A DNA stretch of 11,964 nucleotides from Nephromyces sp. MM_2019. Lineage: Eukaryota; Apicomplexa; Aconoidasida; Nephromycida. A model generated the notes under the pieces. That model was given only the letters and a program-made list of their open reading frames with translations, was not told the origin of the DNA and ran no database searches. The position numbers and the translations under genes were made by a program. The stretch is taken from assembly GCA_015657535.1 (NCBI GenBank), contig JADHZB010000524.1, positions 1-11,964 of the forward strand, read 5' to 3'. This document shows, piece by piece, positions 1-8,929 of the stretch (its first letter is position 1; each line of letters opens with the position of its first letter).

Positions 1-125
1 ACATATATTCACACACACATGGGTATTTACAAACACACACATATATTCACACACACATGGGTATTTACAAACACACACATATATTCACACACACACATAC
101 ACATACACACACACACACATATGGG
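1..125. repeat. 38-bp tandem minisatellite within CA-rich DNA
   Basis: Two identical 38-bp units, 1-38 and 39-76, begin ACATATATTCACACACACAT and contain GGGTATTTACAAACACAC. A third copy from 77 diverges into plain CA repeat and ends in a GGGTATATATAAACAC variant. The block lies upstream of the first visible exon and is probably intronic. Confidence 0.85.
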
Positions 126-169
126 TATATATAAACACATATTATTCTTACGTTCTCTATTGATTTCAG

Positions 170-261
170 AGTTACTAACAAATCATACGAATTTACACAC
201 ACACACAAACACTTTGAAGGCTTGGGAAAATCGTCTTATCAATAAATTAAATATCTCCAAT
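170..261 (+). CDS. Exon 1 of the visible part (internal exon)
   Basis: The exon follows the acceptor TTGATTTCAG and ends at AAT before the donor GTAATT. It enters with two bases of a split codon and codes for about 30 residues, including a short Thr-His tract followed by KAWENRLINKLNISN. The frame stays open upstream to position 19, but that stretch is CA minisatellite, and the pyrimidine-rich acceptor argues that it is intron. Confidence 0.6.
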
Positions 262-3060
262 GTAATTACACACACACACTATATATAAATTTACATGCGT
301 ATGTACATATATGCAAGTGTATATATGTTTATATGTGTGTGTATACATAGAAATGTGTGTGTGTATATATATGTGTATCTGTGTGTGTAAACATATGTCT
401 ATGTGTGTGTGTGCTTATGTGTATATCTAAACATATGTCTATTTGTGTGTGTGTTTATGTAGGTTGAGCCAAATTATGCACACATTGATTTTAATTATCA
501 TTTAGCCAAATCAGAGAGAGCTTGGCTAAACAGTTTAAATAAGATTTTGTGTGTGAATTCAATTTACGATATAAAACAAAATTTAATTAACATTCATAAG
601 ATTTACACACATTTGGATAGCCCTTCTTTACTAATAAACTCTACACACATATCTTACCTCTTTTATTTATCGATTACACACGGCCTATACAGTGAAGCTG
701 AATTTTGGCTACAGGTCTGCCTTATGTGTTTGTATGTGTGTGTATGTGTGTGTATGTGTGTGTATGTGTGTGTAAGTATATGTATGTATGTGTATGTATG
801 TGTACGTGTGTGTAAGTGTGTGTAAGTATGTGTATGTATGTGTATGTATGTGTATGTATGTGTATGTATGTGTACGTGTGTGTAAGTGTGTGTATGTATG
901 TGTCTGTATGTGTAAGTATGTGTATGTTTATGTGTGTGTATGTTTGTAGGGAAGGGGAAACTTGGTGTGTGTCTGTGTATGTGTATGTTTGTTATCTGAA
1001 TGCGTGTGCATATATATATATATATATATATTTACAAGTGTGTAACAAATGTGTGTGCTAATATCAATTTTTGAATAAACATGAGAAATTAACAATCTCA
1101 ATATTTTGCGTCTAATACAATACACATAATCAAATAAACATAAATTTAGGTATCTAAGGATATTGGACTAAACAAAACTGATCAACCAAATTTTGACTAT
1201 TTACACACAATCTTAACACATTATAAATTATGGGACTCCTCAAGACACACATATCAATTTAATACTGAGATATGTAACACCAACAAATCTGAAATACACA
1301 CACACACACAAACTATTGACCCTACATCTACACCATACACATCTGATATGGAATTTCAACACACACATATTTTACATCACAAAATACCAAATTATTTTAA
1401 TTATTTTTTACAAAGCCTTTACAACACAACACTTAACTTAAAGGTACATAAATAATATACACATCATAACTTACACACACACACAAATTAACATAATTAC
1501 AGACACCATGTACACACACATAGACATACACACAAATACATACACTCAGACGCTATAAAGAACTCACACACATTCTCAATCATATATACACTCTTAGATA
1601 TATACACACAGACAAACACACATAAACACACACACATATACACATACCCGTAAACTTTTACCCTTTCCTAAATCTACACATATATACACTACACCCTCAT
1701 TAAAAATATTGTAGTATTTGCACTAAAAAATTCACACACTATACTCATTTTCCAATATATTATACATGTGTGTACATAGCTTGACAATGAAGGATTTACA
1801 CACACACTCTTCAAGCCTATGACTCTATATACACACACACCAAATTTCCAAAAAATGAGAGAAGAACTTATACACGAAATTAAACGGTTATCATATTGGT
1901 TATATACATCTCACACACATTTACATTTAATTGAGGTAATTCTACATAATTTATACTCGTATTGAAGTACATATAAACATACACACATATATATACACAC
2001 ACACACACATATATATACATATATATATATATAGGATGGTTATATCTATATTTAAGAAAATTTCAACATACATATGTATACATATATGCTAACTTTTATA
2101 AGATCAATCTATTCATACACACACTTATATATATATAATTGTAAACACACACACACACAGACACATACACACATTTAAATTCAATCAATAAATATTATTT
2201 GCACATAATTTTTATATACAGAAGGAGTTGATTATGAGATATATATGTGAGGCCATGACTATGTTAGAGGGAGAAATTACACACTGGCACGAAGTTCTTA
2301 CTAATTTAATGAACTACACACACCCTATACAATCTAAATACACACAAATAAACACCTTGGATGATACACACAATTTGATACATACTCGTATACACACTAA
2401 AAATCCGTGTGATGTATACACACAAAACAACTCTCTACACCCAAATAAACTACAAGCACTCTCCTCTTCATTTTCACACACACACATAAAACCAAACACC
2501 CCCTTACACATACCCATAGAAACATTCACCCCCTCAGATTCCTCTAATCCTACACACACACACCTAGATACACACACACATGATACTCATCCACCCATTG
2601 AATCATATATATATCAAATTTTAACATCCTATATACTTTTACACACAAAGGATTTACACACAACTGACCATCCAATATGGTCTGATATGACTTATGCGTG
2701 TACACACCCCTGGAAACCACACATATATACTTACACACACACACAATTAATTGAAGGTGTGCAAATCAGCGAGCCATCTCCTATTATTATATTTATATGT
2801 AAACACACACCACCACCCCTTATAAAATCATACCTAAATAATTTTTATAAGTTAATTTCTAAACACCATTCTGAGGTAATTTTTCAACTTTGTATATGTA
2901 TGTGTGTGTATGTGTGTATGTGTGTGTATGTGTGCATGTGTGTGTGCATGTGTATGTGTGTGTATGTGTGTGTGCATGTGTACGTGTGTGTATGTGTGTG
3001 ATTGTGTGTGTGTGTGTATTAATGTGAGTGTGTGTGTATGTATGTATATATGTGTGTATG

Positions 3061-3092
<32 letters not shown>

Positions 3093-3351
3093 ATTGTGTA
3101 TGTGCATGTATGTATGTATGTGTGTATGTGTATGTGTATGTGCATTTTTATATCTCTATAAATATATATATAATCTAAATGTGTTTTCAAATTTACTCTC
3201 CTTACTATGCTTGTATACACCTTCCAAATTATAGGGGAAATTACAATTACTTATATTAACTGGTCAAACAAATAAACTTTTCAAATATAAACAAATTAAT
3301 AACGATCAAAGGCTCAAGCAAATCATGAATTATTTTGGTATATATAACTGA
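170..3351 (+). CDS. Split gene, 3' part: unrecognised protein rich in Thr-His tracts, six exons
   Basis: Six open segments join into one frame: 170-261, 463-714, 1150-1443, 1780-1935, 2222-2875 and 3235-3351, ending in TGA. All five introns begin GT and end AG, and all are phase 0, so exons two to five are whole-codon lengths (84, 98, 52 and 218 codons). The first visible exon enters mid-codon after a pyrimidine-rich acceptor at 160-169, so the start lies upstream of the window. The visible protein is about 520 residues. Helical-looking stretches such as KAWENRLINKLN, AKSERAWLNSLNK and KMREELIHEIKRLSYWL alternate with Thr-His tracts encoded by CA microsatellites. I see no signal peptide, clear membrane span or catalytic motif, and I do not recognise the family. 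What I see is the exon structure; that it is a real expressed gene is inference, strongly supported by the agreement of phase and splice sites. Confidence 0.72.
463..714 (+). CDS. Exon 2 (84 codons)
   Basis: The exon begins with GTT GAG after the acceptor TTTATGTAG and ends with TTT TGG CTA CAG before GTCTGC. It is 84 whole codons, open throughout, and of ordinary amino-acid composition, with only scattered Thr-His pairs. It carries the helical stretch AKSERAWLNSLNK near its start. The donor GTCTGC is weaker than the GTAATT and GTACAT donors of the other introns. Confidence 0.68.
722..952. repeat. TG-rich tract in intron 2
   Basis: Nearly continuous TGTGTG/TATGTG repeats fill most of the 715-1149 intron on the coding strand, followed by a (TA)n run at 1011-1030. 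Small Cys-Val open frames here are by-products of the repeat. Confidence 0.85.
1150..1443 (+). CDS. Exon 3 (98 codons)
   Basis: The exon opens after AAATTTAG and ends with CTT AAC TTA AAG before GTACAT. Its 98 codons are open. It has an ordinary N-terminal half, a central CA-encoded Thr-His stretch around codons 50-55, and a Tyr/Phe/Asn-rich end. It contains no ATG early enough to have been caught by a simple start-to-stop ORF scan. Confidence 0.68.
1444..1779 (+). other. Intron 3, CA-rich
   Basis: The intron starts GTACAT and ends TACATAG. It holds many short CA repeats and one segment (about 1545-1556) resembling part of the 40-bp tandem unit at 4161-4240. It ends with a short TG run just before the acceptor. 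Confidence 0.55.
1780..1935 (+). CDS. Exon 4 (52 codons)
   Basis: The exon starts with CTT GAC AAT after TGTACATAG and ends with TTA ATT GAG before GTAATT. Its 52 codons are open and encode an amphipathic, probably helical stretch, FQKMREELIHEIKRLSYWL, flanked by Thr-His pairs. Entry and exit phases match those of its neighbours. Confidence 0.66.
1936..2221 (+). other. Intron 4, CA- and TA-rich
   Basis: The intron starts GTAATT and ends ATATACAG. It contains CA tracts near 1980-2012 and 2143-2173 and a (TA)n run near 2018-2034. I see no coding content. Confidence 0.55.
2222..2875 (+). CDS. Exon 5 (218 codons), largest exon
   Basis: The exon starts with AAG GAG TTG after TATATACAG and ends with CAT TCT GAG before GTAATT. 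The first 30 residues (ending near THWHEVLTNLMNY) and the last 90 look like folded sequence. The middle, roughly codons 35-125, is low-complexity with many Thr-His pairs. The open frame continues past the donor into a TG-rich stretch that would read Cys-Val repeats; the donor plus the downstream exon make that tail intronic. Confidence 0.72.
2890..3148. repeat. TG-rich tract in intron 5
   Basis: TGTGTG/TATGTG repeats interrupted by CATG and TATATA units fill most of the 2876-3234 intron on the coding strand. The apparent ORFs here, Cys-Val on one strand and Thr-His on the other, arise from the repeat. Confidence 0.85.
3235..3351 (+). CDS. Terminal exon (38 codons and TGA stop)
   Basis: After the acceptor TTCCAAATTATAG the frame GGG AAA TTA CAA runs 38 codons to TGA at 3349-3351. 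The product ends in Tyr-Asn and is lysine/glutamine rich, without Thr-His tracts. It fits exon 5 in phase 0. It is short, so its assignment rests on the splice acceptor, the phase and the change to ordinary composition. Confidence 0.6.
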   Translation, partial: GKLQLLILTGQTNKLFKYKQINNDQRLKQIMNYFGIYN

Positions 3352-4618
3352 CTCACGCCTAATATACACATACACATTTCTCATTTCTATATATAATTTC
3401 CAAATTTCCTATACACATACACATATATGTATATTTATATATATATGTATATATATATATAACTTATTTAATCACATTGACTCTAGCCCATATATATCAA
3501 TCTGGATTACTTGTCCTTAATTATGAATCATATACATACACATATAAAAAAATATACACACACATTTACACATATACACTTTCATATATATATATATATA
3601 TATATATACCTTACATACATTTCAAATAATTCATATTATTATGTACTTTAGACCAATTTAATATAACACTTAAGCCTCATAAACATCTCAAGGATGGCCT
3701 ATGGGTGTGTGTGCAATAACCCTCCATAAATATTATACTATTAGATTATATTCTCTCCACATATACACACACATCCCACACATTGACAATTTTTTACTTA
3801 GTTTTTATATGACTATTATACACATCATCTACATACAAAATTAAATTTTTATTCAACACATATCTTAGTAAGAATATAAATAAATCATATTATAGTGTGT
3901 ATACACACCCAATAAAGTAAATACAAACAATAAATCATAATAACATTTAGTTAAATATATATAACTACAAAACTATATATAACCTTGTAAAATCATAACT
4001 TATAGTTATTTTACTTTAAACATAACAATTTCCATATATTTTACATACATATATTCTATAAAGTCTTAAATATTGTACAAACATATACACAATAGACGCT
4101 TTCTTATAAATACACACACACTATAGATACTCTCTCACATACTATATAGATATACTATACATATACTCTCAGACACTATAAACATACAGACATACTATAT
4201 ATATACTCTTAGACACTATAAACATACACATAAACTATACACATACAGACACAATACACATAGACGCACTATATATACTCACACACATACACTCTAAATA
4301 TACATGCACACTATTTATATATATTCAGTTTATCACATACACGCACTTTGTATATAAATTTCAATAATTATATATATATATATATATTAGAAAAACATCG
4401 TTATTCATTATCTTTATGATAATAACAAAATAAAACTCGTGTATGAACATTACTAAACTATATCTTCAATTTATTCTCGAAGAAATTACAAAATCACATA
4501 ATCATATTAAATATCTTTTGAACTAATTAGTACTCACCTTATTTAATCCATACTAATCTATTGTTCATTATTATAAATTATATATTGATTCAACTGAATT
4601 TGTCTAGTCGATATAGAT
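3352..4618. other. AT-rich intergenic stretch with microsatellites, no gene seen
   Basis: I find no open frame with protein-like composition on either strand. The stretch has scattered CA repeats, an (AT)n run at about 3584-3608 and another near 4366-4387. AATAAA at 3911-3916 could serve as a poly(A) signal of the upstream gene, but in DNA this AT-rich such hexamers are expected by chance. Confidence 0.6.
4161..4240. repeat. 40-bp tandem duplication
   Basis: The units 4161-4200 and 4201-4240 share ATATACTCT, then AGACACTATAAACATACA, with few differences. Degenerate copies of the AGACxCTATAAA core lie nearby, and one lies in intron 3 near 1547. Confidence 0.75.
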
Positions 4619-5275
4619 TGGCATGAATGCCTTATAGATGAGGGTAGGGTGCTTGGGTTTCTCATATTAAATCAATTTGTGATATTTTAAATTAGGCCCG
4701 CAAATTTATTATGTGTGACCATACTATAAAACATTATATAAGTTGTATAGTTTTTAAAGGTTCTAAGAAATTATTTAATCAAGTTATAAAAAAAAACTAA
4801 AACATTTGTGTCACATGGAGTAAAAAAAAAAATTAAATGATCTTGAAATTCCTCACACATTAACACGTTCTTTCACTGAGCGAGGCTCACGTACCGCAAG
4901 TACGTAACACCGAGCAAGGAATTGATTTGCCTTGTACGGATCTCCGGTTGATGGAATGGCTTTTACAAAAAGTCTCTAACTCGGTTTCATTTTCTTTGTC
5001 GAAAGTGAGGCCTAACACGTCACCTGCATTCTACCCGAAAGCGAATGCTAACCGTTCAGGGTGTTCAACAAGGAAGAAGGAAACACTATTTCTCGGAAAT
5101 ATCAATTAATAATTCTGATCTCAATGAGAGAGTATACATATCCTTGAAGTTAGCTAAAAAGCAATAACGTGCACTTTGGTTATTATACCCACCTAAAAAC
5201 ACCCTTATAGCTCTTGAGTCGACTTATGTCCAATATCATCGTAGTATCCTTGTCGCATAGTCTCTATATCAAATA
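4619..5275 (-). repeat. Left LTR copy (3' LTR side or solo LTR)
   Basis: It aligns end to end with 9834-10499. Shared blocks are ATGCCTTATA with GTGCTTGGGTT, GTTATAAAAA with ACTAAAAC, the hairpin core around CAAGTACGTA, GGTTGxTGGAAT, the identical 16-mer at 5011-5026 and 10234-10249, and TTGTCGxATAGT near the right end. The block order and the length, 657 against 666 bp, agree. The + strand begins TG; the other end has decayed from the expected CA. Divergence is large, so this is an old copy. Confidence 0.72.
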
Positions 5276-5353
5276 TTTAAAGTACCTTGTCTTTAGATCT
5301 ATTGAGCGGGTGTATGTAAATAAGCGAATCAGTGCGTAAGTACGGGAGCTATA

Positions 5354-6070
5354 TAGGCATGAATGTCTTATCGATTAGCGAGTAGGCAACTGTAGTTGAA
5401 AGTATCAAAAGAATTGAAGAAGTTTTAATTTTATAATTGAGATATTGTTTTTCGGGACTCAAAAAGTAGGGACTTTTGAGTAAAGTTATTCTAAAATCGG
5501 GGGAAAAATTTTCGTTCTTCGATACAAGAACGCGGGTGATCAGAACAAGAAAAAGAAAAGAAAAAATAAAGAAAAGAATTCGAAGAATCCTAGAATGGCT
5601 CTGGTCTCCGAGAAAGCTCTTGAAGATGGTTCTTCCGCTCTTTGTCGGTGTCGCACCCGGTTCCCGGTGTGTAAGGCGAGGTTTTCTCATTGCCAGGCCA
5701 TAAGGGGGAAATAACCCTCTTGGGCACAATCGGGGCAACGGAATATCACGAATGAGGTTGTGTTGTGATATTCCACTCCTTAAAATGTTTCGTTTTAAAA
5801 GAAAAAAAAAGAAAACGGACAGCTAGGGTAAAAATGGGTGAAAGTGAAGTCGGTAGGAGTTCAAATTTTTAAAACTTGTCATGCAACTGTTGTGCATTAT
5901 TGTTTATACGTAAATCTAGCATGTAGACTGTTGCTACGAAGTACTATAATGAATCATCCGCCAATCCTTAAAATAGCACAGGCTCCAACTGCATTTCATA
6001 TTCTCATCTTACGCTCGGATCCAGTTTGTTTATCCTTTAGGGGACTTAACTAACGTTATATCCAAACGCA
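5354..6070 (-). repeat. Possible third, more diverged LTR
   Basis: Its left edge repeats the LTR end motif GCATGAATGxCTTAT of the left LTR. Its right edge, read on the - strand as TGCGTTTGGATATAAC, resembles the R-copy start and lies five bases from a polypurine tract that follows the pol frame. Length, about 717 bp, fits. The interior aligns only weakly with the other copies (for example CTTTGTCG), so this may be a related family or mostly unrelated sequence. Both strands have open frames here of 75-129 codons without recognisable domains. Confidence 0.4.
5740..5774. repeat. Perfect 10-bp inverted repeat (hairpin)
   Basis: GGAATATCAC at 5740-5749 and GTGATATTCC at 5765-5774 pair perfectly around a 15-nt loop. 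It lies inside the third LTR-like block and has no identified role. Confidence 0.7.
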
Positions 6071-6075
6071 TAGAA

Positions 6076-6094
6076 CTTCTGTCCTTCCTTTCTT
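6076..6094 (-). promoter_or_regulatory. Polypurine tract (plus-strand primer site)
   Basis: Read on the - strand it is AAGAAAGGAAGGACAGAAG, 18 purines of 19, directly after the paired TGA TAA stops that close the pol frame. In LTR elements such a tract primes plus-strand DNA synthesis at the edge of the 3' LTR. The position supports an LTR boundary near 6070-6075 rather than at 5275. Confidence 0.5.
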
Positions 6095-6095
6095 A

Positions 6096-7541
6096 TCAGG
6101 CCAATCTCGTCCCGGGGCTTGGTGCTGGGTATTGGGTGTCGTGTCGTCAGCTCCTATTGGTTCGAGGACAGTACTTACTTTTCGTTGTGAAACGGCGGTG
6201 TTCCCCGTCAGTTGTGTTGCAGGCGGTTGGCCTGCCCTAATCTCTGCATGTTCTTTCTGAACTGTATACAGGATTTTTACCTTTTGTGGCGTAGTCTCGG
6301 CTTATGTCCTTCAGTACTTCGCTTATTATTTCCTGCCCTTTTCCTATTCGCAGGGGTCTTATACTGGCAAGCGGTACTCGCCTTGTTTCTGTACTGTCCC
6401 ATACGGGTTTGAGAGTAACCCTGGGATCTTCTGATTTCCTTAAACTTATGGTCCGAAAGGGCTCGGACCAGTGGGGCGAATCTTTCCTGGAGGCATACTG
6501 TGCTTGCAGTCCTTGTCTCTCGGCTGGTGGTAACCAATGTATGACGAGTTATCCCTCCCTAAAATGGGTTAGCCGCTTGTCCTCCGGATGGTATCTATGT
6601 TGTTTCAAAGCGACATTCAGAGTCTTCTGCCTGAAATACTCTTTCTGTAGTTCTCGGAGTCTTAGGACTTTTTAGTGAGGATCGGTTGCCAGTTCACCTT
6701 TGACTCTACATTTTTGTAATCCTGGCAAGGTGTATTCCTTACCTGTTAATAAGAAATATGGATTTTCACCTGTAGCTGGATGAGGTGTCGATTGGTAGGC
6801 CATTAAAGTCAGATTTATCGCTGCCTTCATCTGGTTAGTCTCTTTGGGTGCATGTGTTGATAGCACGCGCTTAAATAACTTATGGAATGCTTCTATCACT
6901 CCATTTCCCTGAGCGTAGTTTGGTGATGAGTATATCTTATCAATCCCCAAATCTTTGCAGAATTGCGTCATTACTTCTTCTCGGAATGCGGGCCCGTTGT
7001 CAGAGAGGTTGTAGACGTGGCAACCCCAAGGTACCACCCAAGCCTTAATGATGGCTCTCACAGTTTCCTGTGCGGTGGCCTTTCTCATCAACTTCGCCGC
7101 AGCATTTCTAGTCAAGTGGTCTATGATTTTTAGAATCCAAGCTGGACCCTCTTTTAGTTCGTATGGGCCGATAAGGTCTAAACCTACTAGTACGTTAGGT
7201 CCATTGGCTAGCAAGTTTTCTTTGCGACTCACCTTCCGTGGGTATTTTCTCTTGTTACAAATGACACATTCACTCACATAACTCTCTACGTCCTTATTGT
7301 AATTAGGCCATCAGAAGAGCTTTCGGACTCTGCGGGAGGTCCGGTTGATTCCCTGGTGTCCTCCGTACCGACTATTGTGCAAGTAGAAAAGTATGGTCTT
7401 TCTCAGGCTTTCATGCATGTAGGCCTTCCCACTTGGTGTTCTTAGTATCCCGGTTTTGTCCTTCCGCAGACCGTGCAATCTAGCTGCATTGGGTTCCTTT
7501 TCCGCAGCTTGGAGGGATTCCAGTTGCTTAATGAAAAATCT
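6096..7541 (-). pseudogene. Integrase, Ty3/Gypsy type, with in-frame stops
   Basis: A single frame of about 480 codons runs from after TAA (7544-7542) to TGA (6098-6096). It is interrupted by TGA 7313-7311, TAA 6674-6672, TAA 6551-6549, TAG 6239-6237 and TGA 6149-6147, but no frameshift. Counting from 7541, a zinc finger H55, H62, C92, C95 is followed by the catalytic triad D122 (GLDLIGP), D181 (SDNGPAF) and E217 (GVIEAFHK), with exactly 35 residues between the last two. A C-terminal segment contains HWLPPAER and HWSEPFR, matching the GPY/F-like region. Integrase would insert the element cDNA into host DNA. All catalytic residues survive, so the inactivating changes are nonsense only. GC content is far above that of the RT/RNase H part. 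Confidence 0.88.
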
Positions 7542-7626
7542 TTAGATGATGTGAGTTCTTAAATTGAAGAAAAAAGTGGTTTAAATTCATCATCGTGTAT
7601 TTAGGAGACACGTGTCTCAAATATAG

Positions 7627-7772
7627 CGTATAGGCTTTTAATTAAACAATCATCTTCGATAATCTTGATAGCATTAATTCTTCTAGGAGTATCAATTATC
7701 CCGTATAGGATTTTTAACTAAGCAATTTTCTTCGATAATCTTACTAGCATTAATTCTGCTAGAAGCATCCGC
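7627..7772. repeat. 75-bp tandem duplication at the RNase H 3' end
   Basis: Segments 7627-7696 and 7702-7772 match at about four positions in five, sharing CGTATAGG, CTTCGATAATCTT, TAGCATTAATTCT and GCTAG/TCTAG. The repeat period shifts from 75 to 76 bp, so the copy nearer the integrase is out of frame. It lies beside the composition change near 7541. Confidence 0.75.
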
Positions 7773-8258
7773 GGGGTTAAAAGTACCAGGTATAAAGCTT
7801 AATGTGATACGATGACGGAAGATTGAACCAATAAGATTGAGTGTTAGACATAGAACACTAAGGGGACCTTTAGATTTACTATAGTTAGATTTATAGAAAA
7901 TATCGATCAAGATCTGACAGTCAGTGACAGTTATGGGATCACTAACAAGTAAAAAGGGAACCAGTTTATATAGAGCTTGGATAAATCCTTTAATTTCTCG
8001 TTTAAGTTGAACGTAACGTGACCACGCAGAGTCGGGAGGATAATACTTAGAATAGCATAAAGTAGGTTGATTAAGTTTATGGGAATAAGCCCCTAAAAAC
8101 CATCCCAAAGGGCTTGCATCAAATGCTCAATAATCAATCTTACAAAGCGGCGTTGAAAACTCTATTTCTAGGGGATAATCACAAAGGTATTTCTCCACAC
8201 TTAGATGGTACACAAGGTCCTTGAAACCTAGTTGATCAATTCGTGAAGTCGCCTTCAT
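7692..8258 (-). pseudogene. RNase H domain of pol, one in-frame TGA
   Basis: The frame opens at ATG 8258 and runs to TGA 7694-7692, broken only by TGA 8129-8127. Motifs follow Ty3/Gypsy RNase H: the first acidic residue in AFDASPLGW, then YYPPDSAWSRYVQLKREIKG with its Glu, VTDCQILIDIF with its Asp, and the closing FNPADASSR with its Asp. The enzyme degrades the RNA strand of the RNA:DNA hybrid during reverse transcription. The four acidic positions persist. The TGA falls three codons before the first Asp, in the position of a Trp or Tyr. It follows the RT fragment by a frameshift near 8240-8300. Confidence 0.82.
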
Positions 8259-8736
8259 ATAGATTGTTAAATTCAGCAATTCTATAAGAAATAACACTGT
8301 CTATAATATTGAACCCTAAAAATGAAGAAGTACGAGACTTACCAATATTTATGAGTAGATTATATATAATTAAAACATATTGTATCTCGGGAAACGAGGG
8401 AAACGAATTCTCCATGGAAAATAGGAGAATATCATTTTTAACGATTTGGAGGGAATTTAAACTTAACCCTTCCTCAAAAATAAATGTCCTCCATGCTCTT
8501 GTCCACAAATTGTGATCTGCATCCTTTTGATAAGGTGGATTTAACCAGGGTATTCGTTCGTGGTAGTTAAAAAATAAAAAATATATGAAATAAAAATTAA
8601 TGAAAATTAACCATAGATAATTAATTATGGCTTGAGGAAACCTTATTATTTGTGAAGGGATGACGCCCTCGATTCTGGGAATTAAAAGATCCTGGGGTAA
8701 ATGTCTTTGTGGTATGTGTGCGGCGAACAGACTCAA
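8236..8736 (-). pseudogene. RT C-terminal palm fragment with expanded, AT-rich insert
   Basis: An open frame ends with LLINIGKSRTSSFLGFNI near 8375-8305, which matches the RT segment that follows the YVDD box (the K-x-FLG motif). Upstream in the same frame is material that does not fit RT. This includes a very AT-rich run at about 8565-8630 reading as Leu/Ile/Phe/Tyr, and a stretch containing WTRAWRTFIFEEGLSLN that itself resembles the post-YVDD helix. The palm thus appears lengthened by insertion or local duplication of roughly 300-400 bp. Confidence 0.55.
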
Positions 8737-8929
8737 AGGTCCTGGTCCAATAATCAGTACGATCCTGGTCTAGGTAGCCTAAGATTTCGGCAATCATCCA
8801 TTGAGTGTTGGCCAAGTATACATATCCAGAAAAGGAGACGGCTTCGATCTGGCCGTCCGAGTCGATAAGGAATCTGCTAACTTGCTGTATATGATATAAT
8901 ATGTCGATTTTTAAACCCTTGTGCTCCAC
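8621..8929 (-). pseudogene. RT palm fragment carrying a damaged YVDD box
   Basis: The frame picks up from the preceding RT piece through the shared GA.G(F/L)K segment near 8920, a frameshift. It carries HIQQVSRFLIDSDGQ and then SGYVYLANTQ at about 8830-8800, where an active RT has YVDD. Both aspartates are gone, so polymerase activity is lost. After about residue 55 the similarity fades. Confidence 0.55.

Noticed and set aside
19..169. Open frame upstream of exon 1 starting at ATG 19
   Set aside because: It consists of the 38-bp CA minisatellite; the pyrimidine-rich acceptor ending at 169 makes it more likely intron.
816..1061. Cys-Val-rich ORF on the + strand and Thr-His ORF on the - strand
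   Set aside because: Both are translations of TG/CA microsatellite in intron 2, with no protein-like composition.
2852..3220. 122-codon Thr-His ORF on the - strand
   Set aside because: It is the reverse reading of the TG tract in intron 5.
5476..5703. 75-codon + strand ORF with Arg/Lys-rich stretch
   Set aside because: It is antisense to the element within the LTR-like block, and its basic run comes from an AAAGAAAAG-type repeat; no domain is seen.
5349..5738. 129-codon - strand ORF with a 22-residue hydrophobic segment, considered as an envelope-like gene
   Set aside because: It begins at TTG, overlaps the LTR-like block, has no recognisable domain, and its hydrophobic run comes from an A-rich tract on the + strand.
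8515..8560. NPPY motif in the - strand frame, resembling motif IV of adenine methyltransferases found in DIRS elements
   Set aside because: There is no accompanying methyltransferase motif, the piece lies inside a damaged RT, and the element has a DDE integrase rather than a tyrosine recombinase.
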